64,000 nt of DNA from Bimastos eiseni (Eukaryota; Annelida; Clitellata; Crassiclitellata; Lumbricidae): contig OY365810.1 in NCBI GenBank assembly GCA_959347315.1, positions 4,447,467-4,511,466 on the forward strand, given 5' to 3'. How positions within the stretch are numbered: the stretch's first letter is position 1; every line of letters begins with the position of its first letter. The position numbers and the translations under genes were made by a program. Below are positions 11,591 to 23,000 of this stretch, piece after piece. Below the pieces are notes generated by a model that saw only the letters and a list, made by a program, of their open reading frames with translations, did no database searches and was not told where the DNA came from.

Positions 11591-11593
11591 ATT

Positions 11594-12365
11594 GTAACGG
11601 TTTAGGGGTACGCTTACCTAGTGTCGGCCTGCTGTAGTGTCTGCATGCTGTAGTGTCTGCCTGTTGTGTACACCTGTCTACTGTGTTTTTTCTACTGTGG
11701 TATCTACCTGCTGTATACGCTTATCTACTATCTACTGTAGTCTATCTAGTATCTACTGTAGATATCTACTATCTACTGTATCCTATCTACTGTAGTCTAC
11801 TATCTACTGTAGATATCTACTATCTACCGTGTATTATCTACTATCTACTGTGTAGTCTCTACTGTCTACTGTCTCCTATCTACTGTGTAGTCTCTACTGT
11901 CTACTGTCTCCTATCTACTGTGTAGTCTCTACTGTCTACTGTCTTCTATCTACTGTGTATCATCTACTATCTACAGCAAATTAGTATAAAAGGGGTTCGC
12001 CTGGAAGATCGGGATGTTCGTGGTCGTCGCCTGGGAATCGTCGTCGTCTGGAGATCGTCATCGGGGAGCCTTGTAGATTCGGCTTCGGCCTTGCAGTCTC
12101 GGCGCCTAGGAAGCACGAATAGTCGTCGTGGCTTGCGATAGTCGTCGTGGATATAGTCGTCGTCGATTTGCGATAGTCGCCGTCAGCCATTGACGTAGCA
12201 TAGTAGTCGCCGTCAGCCATTGACGTAGCGTTGCAATAACTCGTTAGTTTATCGACGTAGGGCGTATTGAGGGAGTGAGATACGGACTTTCCGAATGGGC
12301 GCTACAGAAGTATTGTTTTCCGTTGTACATTAAAAGAGGATTATCGAACAAGCGTGTCTTATTCC
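11594..12365. mobile_element. Possible solo LTR
   Basis: The stretch begins TGTAACGGTTTAGGGG, an opening typical of many Gypsy-type LTRs. It contains a minisatellite and a GC-rich part, and reaches attaaaagagg near 12330 followed by tgcgtca. I could not confirm the right border or a target-site duplication. Confidence 0.25.
11640..11980. repeat. CTACTGT-based minisatellite
   Basis: Irregular tandem repeats of tctactgt / atctactgtag / ctactgtctcctat fill about 340 bases. A higher-order unit of about 38 bases (ctactgtgtagtctctactg and so on) repeats three times from about 11880. Confidence 0.85.
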
Positions 12366-13566
12366 ATGCGTCACCCAGAAAGGAGCTATTTAAACCTTAA
12401 ATGGTTAGTCTTCAGCAAACCACTGAAGCCTTACTCAGCGGACTGCAACTCGAACTACCCCCATATCGGACGGGTAGATACAGGTCGACTTGGTTTTCGA
12501 AGATCGTCACGTCCTACGCCCTGTTGTTGATGGTTTTCCTGACGTCTTTCCAAGTTTTTTGATTGATATAAGCTTATTTAATTAACGACGCATCCATAAC
12601 AACGATGATATGCGTTTGTCTTTCCAAATCCAAGACGCTCTATATTGTAACCCCTCTTTGCTACAACAGATAAACCTTGTCCTCCGCCATCGCTCATGCG
12701 ATGCGGACCTACGATCCTGCTCCCCCATTGGTCCACCTAGAACCTCATTTGCCCACCCCTCGACGCTGATTGGATGGGATGCCCCCTCTACAACTAAAGT
12801 TCGCGTCACCTTTAGTATATCGTTAATGACGTTTTAGAGGTCCGTTGAGATTCAAGAGTTATTAACGTCAAAAGGAGTTCATAGACCTCAGGGATTAAAT
12901 TCCTGCTCAGCCTTGGTCCTTTAATATCGTAGAGTCTCTTTTACCTCTGCCCTCGGTTCATTGGGCTTCGGAACCAGTTGAGAACGGTTTCTTCGGTCTC
13001 ATATTACCGATCGCTGCCCTAGCGGCTGGAGGATTCTGGACGTCTCTAATGTGACCGCCTCCCTGGACGGACCGCTGAGGGATTAGCTTCAGCCTCTGGC
13101 GTCGAATTTCGTTTTTGTGGCGATTCGCATGGATGACCTTGTCGATCGGTCGCTACTTAAGTGCCTCTAGATAGTCTCTGACAGCCCATAAGGCAGATGC
13201 CTCCGCCGTCCTCCCTCCAATTTGTCGTTAGCCGTCCTCCACGTAGACTCTGAGTTCCGATGCATTTCTTTAGCGCCTTTGAAAGCTAAAGTCTCCTATT
13301 GACTGCGAGCATGAACCTCAAGAGCAAGGGCGTCGCTTCGGGCGTGACATAGTGATTACGAGTCACGACCTGTGTCGACTTCCTATACGGTGAGCCTGGC
13401 ATCAACATTCGGTTAAGCAGAGTGACCGCTTTACCATTGTCGTCGTCGTCGGATTGAAGAAGAGAGAGCCACTTATGTATACAAGAACGTCCTGCAATGA
13501 TTACATTATGAACATCATACTGCAATCGGCCACCAAGCCATCTAAACCGTGCCTTTTCAGAGTTCA
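12366..13566. other. GC-rich stretch, possibly degenerate retroelement
   Basis: Base composition is clearly more GC-rich than the flanks. Several frames are broken by stops. No motif could be assigned. Confidence 0.25.
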
Positions 13567-13925
13567 CCATGAACATGACACATGCAGAAGTTGAGTTGAT
13601 CAAAGCCATAGGACACATGCGGAAGTTGGGTTGATCAAAGCCAAAAGACACATGCAGAAGTTGAGTTGATCAAACCATAGAACAAATGCAGAAGTTGGGT
13701 TGATCAAAGCCATAGGACACATGCAGAAGTTGGGTTGATCAAAGCCACAGGACACATGCAGAAGTTGGGTTGATCAAAGCCATAGAACAAATGCAGAAGT
13801 TGGGTTGATCAAAGCCATAGGACACATGCAGAAGTTGGGTTGATCAAAGCCATAGAACAAATGCAGAAGTTGGGTTGATCAAAGTCAAAAGACACATGCA
13901 GAAGTTGAGTTGATCAAAACCATAT
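13567..13925. repeat. 35-bp tandem repeat, about 10 copies
   Basis: The unit gttgggttgatcaaagccat plus aggacacatgcagaa (35 bases) repeats without gaps. Two alternating variants (aggacacatg and agaacaaatg) indicate a higher-order arrangement. Confidence 0.9.
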
Positions 13926-14700
13926 GAACTTCGGTCGCCTCTAGCTTGATAGGATCAATGCAGTGTGAATCCCATAGACGAATATCTTCACATGGACTTC
14001 ACAATCATGTGACAATATTCCTCTATGAGCTTTACACTTCCTGCCATGTGTTACCATAATGTAGGCCGCAGTGACCATCGATGGCATCTCTGAAGAGTTT
14101 CCCCTGTAGTGGTGCTTTATAAATTCACCACTACGATAGCCCCTACGTGTGAAATTCTAGCAAGTAGGGGTCATAGGTTCAACGTTCACCAACTATTTAG
14201 CGACCCTCATTTACTATGTAAATTACCCACAGCCGAGCAGGTTATGACTTCCCGTTGTTAAATCACAGCGACGAAGCCCCATGATATAAAACGGTTATGA
14301 TGCCTAGGATGAACAGGTTGTAATTTGGACTCTGAACTTAAAGGTTAACAGAGCAGAAAGTCAGGTGCTCTTATTGGTTACCTTGCTACAAATTCGTCTG
14401 TCGATTCTACATTCGTAAACTGTCTACTTTGTAGGCTCTATTTAGACCTATTCAAAAAAGAACAGGTAAAATTCAAAGTTCTGATTTGCTATAAAAGTTA
14501 TGATAAAAATTATAGCTATTTTAAATACAGTTGCGAAAAATATGCGTATGCTTGCAAATAGCACAGGTAAGTACATCACCACCTTCAGCATAATGTAATT
14601 TATCTTCATTTTCATAGAAATAACACAGTTCAAAAGAAGTCTGTAAATTAGTCTGTGGTAAATTGACTAAATTCTATTATAAGTCTTTAGGAGAACCACA
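13926..14700. other. Intergenic, nothing recognised
   Basis: AT-rich sequence with no convincing coding frame. Confidence 0.4.
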
Positions 14701-14719
14701 AGCAAAATGAATAACGTGT

Positions 14720-15200
14720 TAGGCAATCGATCCAACAAGAGATAGCTGCTCAGCGGGAAGGCCATATACGAAGACTTGGACGTCGTCAGCGTAGATGTGG
14801 TAAGTTGTCAGAGTTTTTATTGGTTAAAAAAGAATGTCAGCTGCATAAAGTGGGTGAAAGATGAGGTCGAGGACTGACCCCTGGAGGACACAGAACTCGA
14901 CTCAAGCCCAGAGCATTATGAAATCACAAAGGATAATCATGTGAACGACTGAAAGATAAGTTTTGAACCAGGTGAAACGAGGTCCAAAATTTATAAAAGA
15001 CAGTTCAAAACGCTACAGCAAGATTGCATAATCGACCTATACAAAAGGCCAAGGAACAATTAAAAGCTCTAGGAGTGTCAAATGTGACTTACCAATGACC
15101 CAGTAGATAACTATCAGAGAGGGAAGACAAGAGGACAGTTCCCTTCGAATGAGTATTGGAGCTTGTTGCACGGAAGGAATTTGGTCGTTACGCTGCAGAG
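14720..15200 (-). mobile_element. Antisense CR1/L2-like RT remnant upstream of gene 2
   Basis: The minus strand reads VEFCVLQGSVLDLIFHP (GVPQGSVLGPLLF-type motif B) near 14910-14855, then HIYADDVQVFVYGLP (motif C YADD) near 14800-14750. The same antisense remnant precedes the other two conserved 5' blocks at 48990 and 51960. Confidence 0.75.
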
Positions 15201-15299
15201 CTTTATATATACAAAAGAAATGATTGCGGTAGTTGAATTAAAAAGCATTATCAAAGATCCAAAATATGTTGCTTTATTTAAGAGCCAATTTCTTAGTGT

Positions 15300-16018
15300 T
15301 ACACAATAAGGGCGTCTTGACTATCGAAGCATAGTGTCTGCGGCGCGCGATTAAACCACCGTCCAACACTCACTAATTAGAGGAGGTTCACACGCCTTCG
15401 AAATCCTTAGATCCAAGATTCGAAGCTCAGCTTACCACCGGGAGTATACAGTCAGTCTACTCATTAGGACACGGTTGACTCTTCACTTGAGTATAGAACC
15501 AGTTCATGCATCATGGTTGGCTGTCGACAAGAGAGACCCATCTCTGAAAAACTTTAGTATTATTCCTACTGAACTTGGCACCCAGCGAAGCGTGTTCGTG
15601 ATAGCTGAACGCGCAGCTGCTGGCCTGAATATCTACAATGGTCTGGGCTTAGGCGATCACTTTAGAGATTGAAGAATCAGGCCACCGCGAGGATACAAAA
15701 CTGCATGTATACATGTACATGTATGTAGCGGTTGTGGAGGACCTTAACCGTGCAATCGATACAGGAAGTATAGAACCATTTATAATAATTATTGTATGGT
15801 GCACTGCCGAACTTATATCCTGACCAAATACGTATTAATTTAGGATTTTGGGAACTATGCGCACATCTAAAATATCAAAACAAGAGAATGGCTTGCATAT
15901 GTAGACTTATCGGATACGATTTTCATCAACATGGACAATCCTACTTTCTTAAAATACTGGGCTTCGGCTCTGTAACCTAAAGTGTCGCGGTAATCTTCGT
16001 ATCTAAAGGAAAAAACAG
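15300..16018 (+). promoter_or_regulatory. Conserved 5' block and putative noncoding first exon of gene 2
   Basis: This region aligns in patches with 49300-50035 and 52740-53331. Shared phrases include caccgtccaacactc, acatctaaaatat, catcaacatggaca, and a final stretch ending in acag followed by a donor (here gtaaat at 16019). Conservation up to a donor in three copies suggests a promoter plus 5' UTR exon spliced to CARD1 at 16770. The transcription start cannot be placed. Confidence 0.45.
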
Positions 16019-16769
16019 GTAAATGGCTACATTAACACCTCTCCTAAAAAAATTACGTGATCATAGCATTGTGGGTCCACAAGTTGGTCATACACTTGCC
16101 AGGCAGCCATCTTTTCGAGCGAGCGGATTAGGCTTATTGTCATGCAATGATATACGACATATCTGATGCATCACGAAGCAGAAACATTGTTATACTGAGA
16201 CAAAGAATCGTATAGCCTAATAATCCCTCGTCGTCTGACAATCCCATCAAATGCGTGCAGTCAACATCCTCGTTGTTGTTTAGATGACAAGCGGAAGTAG
16301 GATGGGCAGAAAGTTCGAAGCAACTTAATTTCTTCTTTGGCAAGACTTGACCCTGTTAAAGCCCATTCAACATATGGAAGTAGACCTACATACATAAGAC
16401 GAAAGTTGCGGATATTGCGCGTAACCATTGACTGAGCGATAAATGACCAATCAGAGCGCGCGGCAAACGTAACTTTTATTTGTATCTTAGATCCTTTTAT
16501 GGCCCTCTGTCTGTGCATCTCTCTCTCTCTCTCTCTGCCCAAGTAATATATCATAGCATCACCATAGTGAAATCCTGTTGTAATTATGCGAATAAAGAAT
16601 ATTGATCATTAAATGATTTATACTTCTCTTGATTATTCTCAAACTTTTGAGACCAAGCTAAGATTTACGATCAAAATTTGCAGAGTTTCTTGTATATTAC
16701 TAATTTAGCAATGAGATTTATGAGCATGGACGTCATCGCAATGTTTTTCTTTTCAGGGTTCAATTACAG
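16019..16769 (+). other. Putative first intron of gene 2
   Basis: It contains a (CT)n microsatellite at about 16519-16538 and a region homologous to 55890-56190 upstream of gene 4 CARD1. It ends in a pyrimidine-rich tract with two possible acceptors (16756 and 16769). Confidence 0.45.
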
Positions 16770-17046
16770 AATGTCCCACCCTGAAGCAATAGAGAAGAAA
16801 ACTACGACGTTCTCCTAAGATGCACGACTATTAATTACTATGTCATCGACTTTTTAAAATCCAAAGCTGTGCTGAATAGAATGCAAGAGGCTGAACTCAG
16901 GACGGAAAGAAATCCACTGAAGCAATGTATTCTCTTGTTTCAGTGGTTGAAAGACGTTACGTCTGAACAATACGAATCCTTTCTTCAGGTGATGAAGGAT
17001 ACTGAGCAGGAACATGTGGCAAATCTACTGAGAGGAAACAGTGCAG
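16770..17046 (+). CDS. Gene 2 exon: CARD1 with 2-nt insertion
   Basis: The ATG at 16771 opens MSHPEAIEKK. Compared with gene 4, two extra A residues in the run at about 16797-16801 shift the frame to an early TAA. From 16803 the other frame carries a full CARD: YDVLLRCTTINYYVIDFL, MQEAELRTERNPLKQC, QYESFLQVMKDTEQEHVANL. It leaves in phase 1 at donor gtacat (17047). Confidence 0.75.
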
Positions 17047-20000
17047 GTACATAAGTGTAGATGTATAAATATATATATATGAATATGTGTCTACGTGTAA
17101 ATGAAAGTATGATCAATATAATTTAATTCCTGTACTTTAGTGAAACCTATGTCCCCAAATATGTAATTATGTGGGATCCATATATACTAAATGGACGAGT
17201 GTAAGAGTGCGTATTGAACTGAGGATTCAAGAAGAAAAGATCTCAACGAGAAACTAGTTTGCGGAGGGTTAGGATTACGACATAATCGTTTAAATCATAA
17301 GGACATGAAAGGTAAACTTACCGTTCAAGACTTTTGCAAAGCAGTTATAATATTTTTATCTGAGTTAAGTTAGGTCTGGAAAAGTCGTGCAGTAACCTGC
17401 TTAAATGCGGTGACCATGCTCCTTTCTGAATTTATAAAAAGAGTCAGATTTGGTTGAACAACAGTATTGTTAGCAGTCCGTGTTGGAAATGACCAATAAA
17501 GAAGGCAAAAATTTCAACTATCAATGTAGGTTGAAAGACTAAACATTTTACACGTTAAATAGAGAGAGAGGCTAATTGTTATATTTGGGTCGATTATGAC
17601 TGTTTCGATTAGTATACATTATTATCGTGAAGTTACTGCACTGAAGAAAACTTGACCATAATGCTATTTCAGAAGTTTTGTATCGACAGAATCACTAAAT
17701 ATTTTGCCTATACTAATTTTTTAAATTACCAATTACATACATAGGCTAGACTACTCGCAGCGGAAACAACGCCAATATATGCTGTGACGCATACGATTAA
17801 CATTTCCAAGATTACTACATACTGTATATAACAATGTATAAATATAATATTCAGACATTAGAAATCGTAATAGTCATAATTATCCAAGATCCTTCGACCT
17901 CATGGCTCTTTAAATATCTATACTACTGTGAGTGTAAGAATTCAATAATGAATTGCTATAAAAATTGACATAATTTATTTTATTCTTTTATTTCCAGAAA
18001 TCTATTTACCATTATCAGAATTCAGATACCAGCGTTTAGACGAAATCCGACCTAAAATAGCGAATGTGATATGCCTTCACAATGAAGTAATTGCAGAGCT
18101 AAGAAGTTCACAGGCAATAAGCAGAACCGATGCAGAGGAAATAAGAGCAGAGAAAGTTGATTATGTAAAGGTCTCAAAATTGCTCAGCATTATTATGAGA
18201 CGAAGCAACCACTCATATGACAATTTTCAAAAAGTACTCAGAAAAACCCTACAAACGGCCGCGGCCGATTATCTAAGTGAAGGCAAGTATAATCACAATT
18301 GCGATTTAGGCTAATATAAACTTAATCTTAAGACTTTGCAGTTGGTGAAATTAAAACGATCAAGGAGAAGTGGTTACAGAAAAAGTAGTAGGCCCTACAC
18401 AAAACGTACATCGGAAACTCGCGGGTCCAGTATAGCTACCTTCCCAGCCAGAACATGTTTGGACCAAGCCTGATGGAGTCAATCTATCAAGTTGATGCAG
18501 ATCGTTGTGGGGAACATTAATTTTGTGATACCAAAACTAGCCTTTGCTAAGCTAAGTCTACCATGCCACCAGAACTATCACATTTCAGTTTCTTCTTCAT
18601 TAGCGTTCTATCACTCTAAAGATTTCGTCGTGAAAATGCAGAGATAATGCATAAACTTAATCTTGGTCTATGTCCAGGATGACGCGAGTAACATTTGAAC
18701 AATGCAGTCACCCTATTTACGGAGTTTGCATTTTACAGGCGAGATGCCAGCAGTACATTTAAACAACAACCGACCAGACTTGGATGGAATCTTATCTAGC
18801 ACTTTCAACCAGGCAATTCGAAACAGCTCGGAATGTGATACAGACATAAATAATCTGCTTACTGAAATGAACGGAATTGGTTTAAATCTAGTGAAAGCCA
18901 TCCCAGGACAAAGTATCGTCATCTTTATATACTGCAAAACAGCTCAAAAAGCGGTTAAATTTACGCAACTATTCAACTCTGGACGCCTTCATTATATCTT
19001 AGCAAGCATTTTGACTCGACTGTTTTTAACAATCGAACCACATAGCAAGGAAAAACTTGACTTACGAATAAATATGGAGGAGGAAGAAATCATTACTCTT
19101 GAAGAATTCACAGGGATTGAAGGTAATTTCAAGTGTGTGATGTCTGATCTGCCTTTTTGCTTCAAATTCTCTTACTGCAGCTGTTTCTTAACCTGAAGCA
19201 TAGGCTAATACAAGGAAAAACATTTCATAAAAACTTTACTCTTATATAAATTGATATTATAAATTGTGATGGCGTATGAAGCCATAGCAGAAGAGATGCA
19301 CATACGATGACGGAACAACTTGACTCGCGTATAAATATGGAAGATATAGAAGTGATTACTCTTGAAGAATTCACAGGAATTGAAGGTAAAATAAAATCTT
19401 CAGAGTATATATTAGTTTATGGCTCATTCAAAGTTCGTGTGTACAATTGTACATGTATATTCTTAGATAATTGTCTTTTGCTTTAAGCTTCTCTGATTGA
19501 TCTAAATACATGTATCTAACACATTCTGTTGTCCCTACATATTCTTAGTGTAATGGACTAAGATGCTTGCTTGGACTATCTTCTATCGGTAAATATACCT
19601 TTACCTTGATCGTTCTGCATGAGTGGCTATTAAGGGGATTGCATTTGGCTATAGCGAAGGTTTCGTTCCTTAGGTGTGACCACTGACCAGAGTGTGTTTG
19701 GCTTCTTAGTGAAACTAAGACCGTTGTGTATCTGAGACCGGTTGTCTCCCTTTTGCGTAATTAAATGCCAACACCTCTGTGAGTAAGTAAGATACTTAAA
19801 ACGACGTTCTTGGTTTCCTCTGCTGATGATGTTCGACGACTCTACATCTACATTTACATGTTCTCGTTTGACTTTCTCGATGTTGTTCAACTTTCCGTCC
19901 TGTTGACGTGGGTCGTGTTTCACCATCCTGTCGAAGTTCGGTATTGTTCTTGTGCCAATTTAATTGGTTTCTTATACTTGGTAATATGCTATTTAGACAT

Positions 20001-23000
20001 TTACCCTAGAGTGTGTTCAAAGTTAGGCTATTTGCAACAATATGTCAATAGGTTTGATGAGAAAAAGACCGAAACCTTCTGGTGGAATGCAGGGATGCGA
20101 TTCCAACACACAAACAGATGAAGAGTTGTTTATGAAGAAAATGTCAGGTTTGGTACCAAAAACTAATCATTCTCCTATAAAATAGGATTAGAAATTATCG
20201 ATAATTAAACTGTTTCGTGTTGTTCCACAAAACGAATTAGTTTTTCGTGATCAAGCAGATAAACATTTACTTGGCAAGATTAAAGAATCGAATATAAGAT
20301 GTTCATTTCTAGCAGACTATAACGGAGGCTTTCTTACAAACAGCTGAACATCATTAAAATTTCCATCGCGCAACTAGAAAAGTGGTTAGGCTACATATTT
20401 AGGCATGTATATCTAAATAATAGTCATCGAATGCCTGTTCCAAAGTTGCAAGTTTTACAGACTATTTTAAGACTGTGCCTACACTCACGTTTTGCGGCTG
20501 GCTGTAGTGGTGGCGCTGGTCTCAAAAATTTGGCACGCAATAGGGGCAATACGCATGTTCCTCACATGATGTTCATTTAAAAAATATTGAAAGATTATGA
20601 AATTTTTTAATTTTAGTATATTGTAAATGTTTGGAACACTAAAACCAGTATGTATTTTGCCCAAACAATAACAATTGATAGCAAAGCTTTACTGACTATC
20701 ACATCATAGCAGAAACAAGAAATGTTCGATTATCGTCCGCTATGGAAAGACATTAATATATATTTGCTATTCTGAGTCTCAAAAACATCAATACACAGTA
20801 AGTACTAAGTAAGTATGTTATTACAAAGCTGAAAATTTCATTCTATTTACAGATTATTTGGTGATATACTTTAATTTCTTTTATTTTGTTAAAAAATGTT
20901 GTTGAAATATTTTTGGTGATTTTTTATCTTGCTTTTGGTACGCAATTGCGTATATTTTGCTTTGTTGCAGCGCCGCCACTAGCTGGCTGGATGCGGTCAT
21001 CACCCTTGATGACTGCAAGATCACCGATAACCAAGTCAAGCCTCCCATTCACCCTTCCATCCCTCTTCTCCCAGCCTCCCAGCTCATGTATGCCTCCCGC
21101 TACTGGCGTAGGTAGTGGAGGAGCCTGAACCGCCGTGCTTTCCGTCAGGGTCTTCTCGTGGAATGCACCTTGCTGTTCCTGCTTCTATCAGATAGCCGCT
21201 CTCATTGCATGATGTTTTCACGCTTGTGCGCGCTCTGATTTGTTCCAGGGTAGACTCGGGTAACATTGCCTTTATTGGACTCTCCTCTCACAGAATTTTA
21301 ACGTCTATACTCAATGGAGCTGCCCGACTAATTGATGGAATTCCGAATTTGGTCACATGTCTTCCCCCATTCGTGAATTCGTACACTGGATTCCAGAACC
21401 TCAAAGTATTTGTTTCAAGACCCTTGCATTGATGCGTAACTGTCACCTTGGGTCAGCCCCGCCTACCCTCTAGCCCAATTCACCACAGGGCCAGAAGGAA
21501 GCTTCTATTCCGCACCGGGGTTTTCTTTACTGCTCTTCCCGCGGACAGCTAGTGGATCTCCGCATGCGCAATGCCATGGAAAAATTCAGAAGCTTCGGGA
21601 TGAGTTGCGGATAAACTTATACTGCATTATATTGTATTGTAGAGTTGGTTGTCTCGTCTGATATAGCAAGAGACGACGCATCACATCCCAAAGAAGGAAA
21701 GCAAAAGCGATCACTAAGTCTTGGAAGTACGACAGTTCTCTAACCATTATTTCTGTTCACGTTCCTTCTTGAGCCACTGCATCACATCTAAGAATAACTC
21801 AGATGGGTTTTCTTAGGCTATCTATCCTTCTTTTCACACCAAGATTCTAATTCATCAGTTTCGAGTTGGTCACATTTCTTCCCTCCTCCTTCTCTGTTTA
21901 CCGCCAACACAGCGTAATTTAAGTTTACCTACGTCATATCTCACGACAATCAAGAGTTTAGCGCTAAGCTACTTTATATCTCAACAGTAGTTGTCAGCTC
22001 TCGTTTATAGCAGTTATTAATACAACATGTTGTCCAATATACGTTTAATGAAACCAAGTGTACACCTACAAAATTGTTTTAAATAATAATTATTTTCTCA
22101 TTTCAATTTTAATTAAAAGTTTCAAAGAATAAGTTTTAAATTTAGTCTTTAGTTATTTAGAAAATTAAAAGAGTCTGTCAAAACAAAACCCAAACCTCAT
22201 TTGCGCCCCCTTCATTTGCAAATCAAATGTGCCACTCTTGGAGGGGAACGTGTCCTGGTCAATTATGACAGACCTAGAATTCTTGTTTGCGTCAAATATT
22301 TGTACTACTCTGTCGGCTTAAGGCGTTCAAAGCCAATGACTAAATGCTGCGAAAAAGGTACTGTGACCGTCCTGTATAGTATACGGCATGACCGGGCTAA
22401 AGATGCATCGTTTGATACTTTAAAGGATATACGCAGATTTGTTGAAGAATTTATTAAATAAGTTTATTGTTGAAATGTGAAGCTTAGAAATGCCCAGTGT
22501 AACAAACAATATTGTTCTCTTTTTAATAACGTACAAAACAAGCATCCACGAATGAATGTTCAGCTCAAGTAAGCCCATATTTGGAAGTTCACAAAAAATT
22601 TTGACCATCTCTCACTTGCACAAACAAACTCTTGTGCTCTAATATAATATGATGTCTCGTAAGTTGATGTGGTTAAGTCTTTTCTGACTCAGTGGATTGT
22701 CAGCTGCGTTGACAAATTCTCTCGTATTGAGTTCAGTTTACAGATCTGCCATTCGAGGCATCGGCAACTGTTTTAATCTTAGGCTTGAAGAACGTGGCGA
22801 TATCTTGTTCGCCGCGACGCTCTCTATCTCTAAGATTTTATGTAATCAACTAACGATAGGTTATGCCGTAAGGCATTACCGATAACAAATTATTTTAAAT
22901 GTGCTAGTGACTATCGTGCACTTAAATGCAAAGGCTTAGAGCTATAGCGATCTGAATCGGATATAGGACAATTACCCTCGGACAATTACCCGCGATTCAA

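Noticed and set aside
11653..11925. 90-codon Tyr/Leu-rich open frame
   Set aside because: It is a translation of the CTACTGT minisatellite.
13567..13925. CRISPR-like array
   Set aside because: The 35-base units are directly contiguous with no unique spacers, and the DNA is eukaryotic.
22201..22461. 86-codon open frame in the gene 2 intron
   Set aside because: No recognisable motif, no splice-site support and no counterpart in the paralogous introns.
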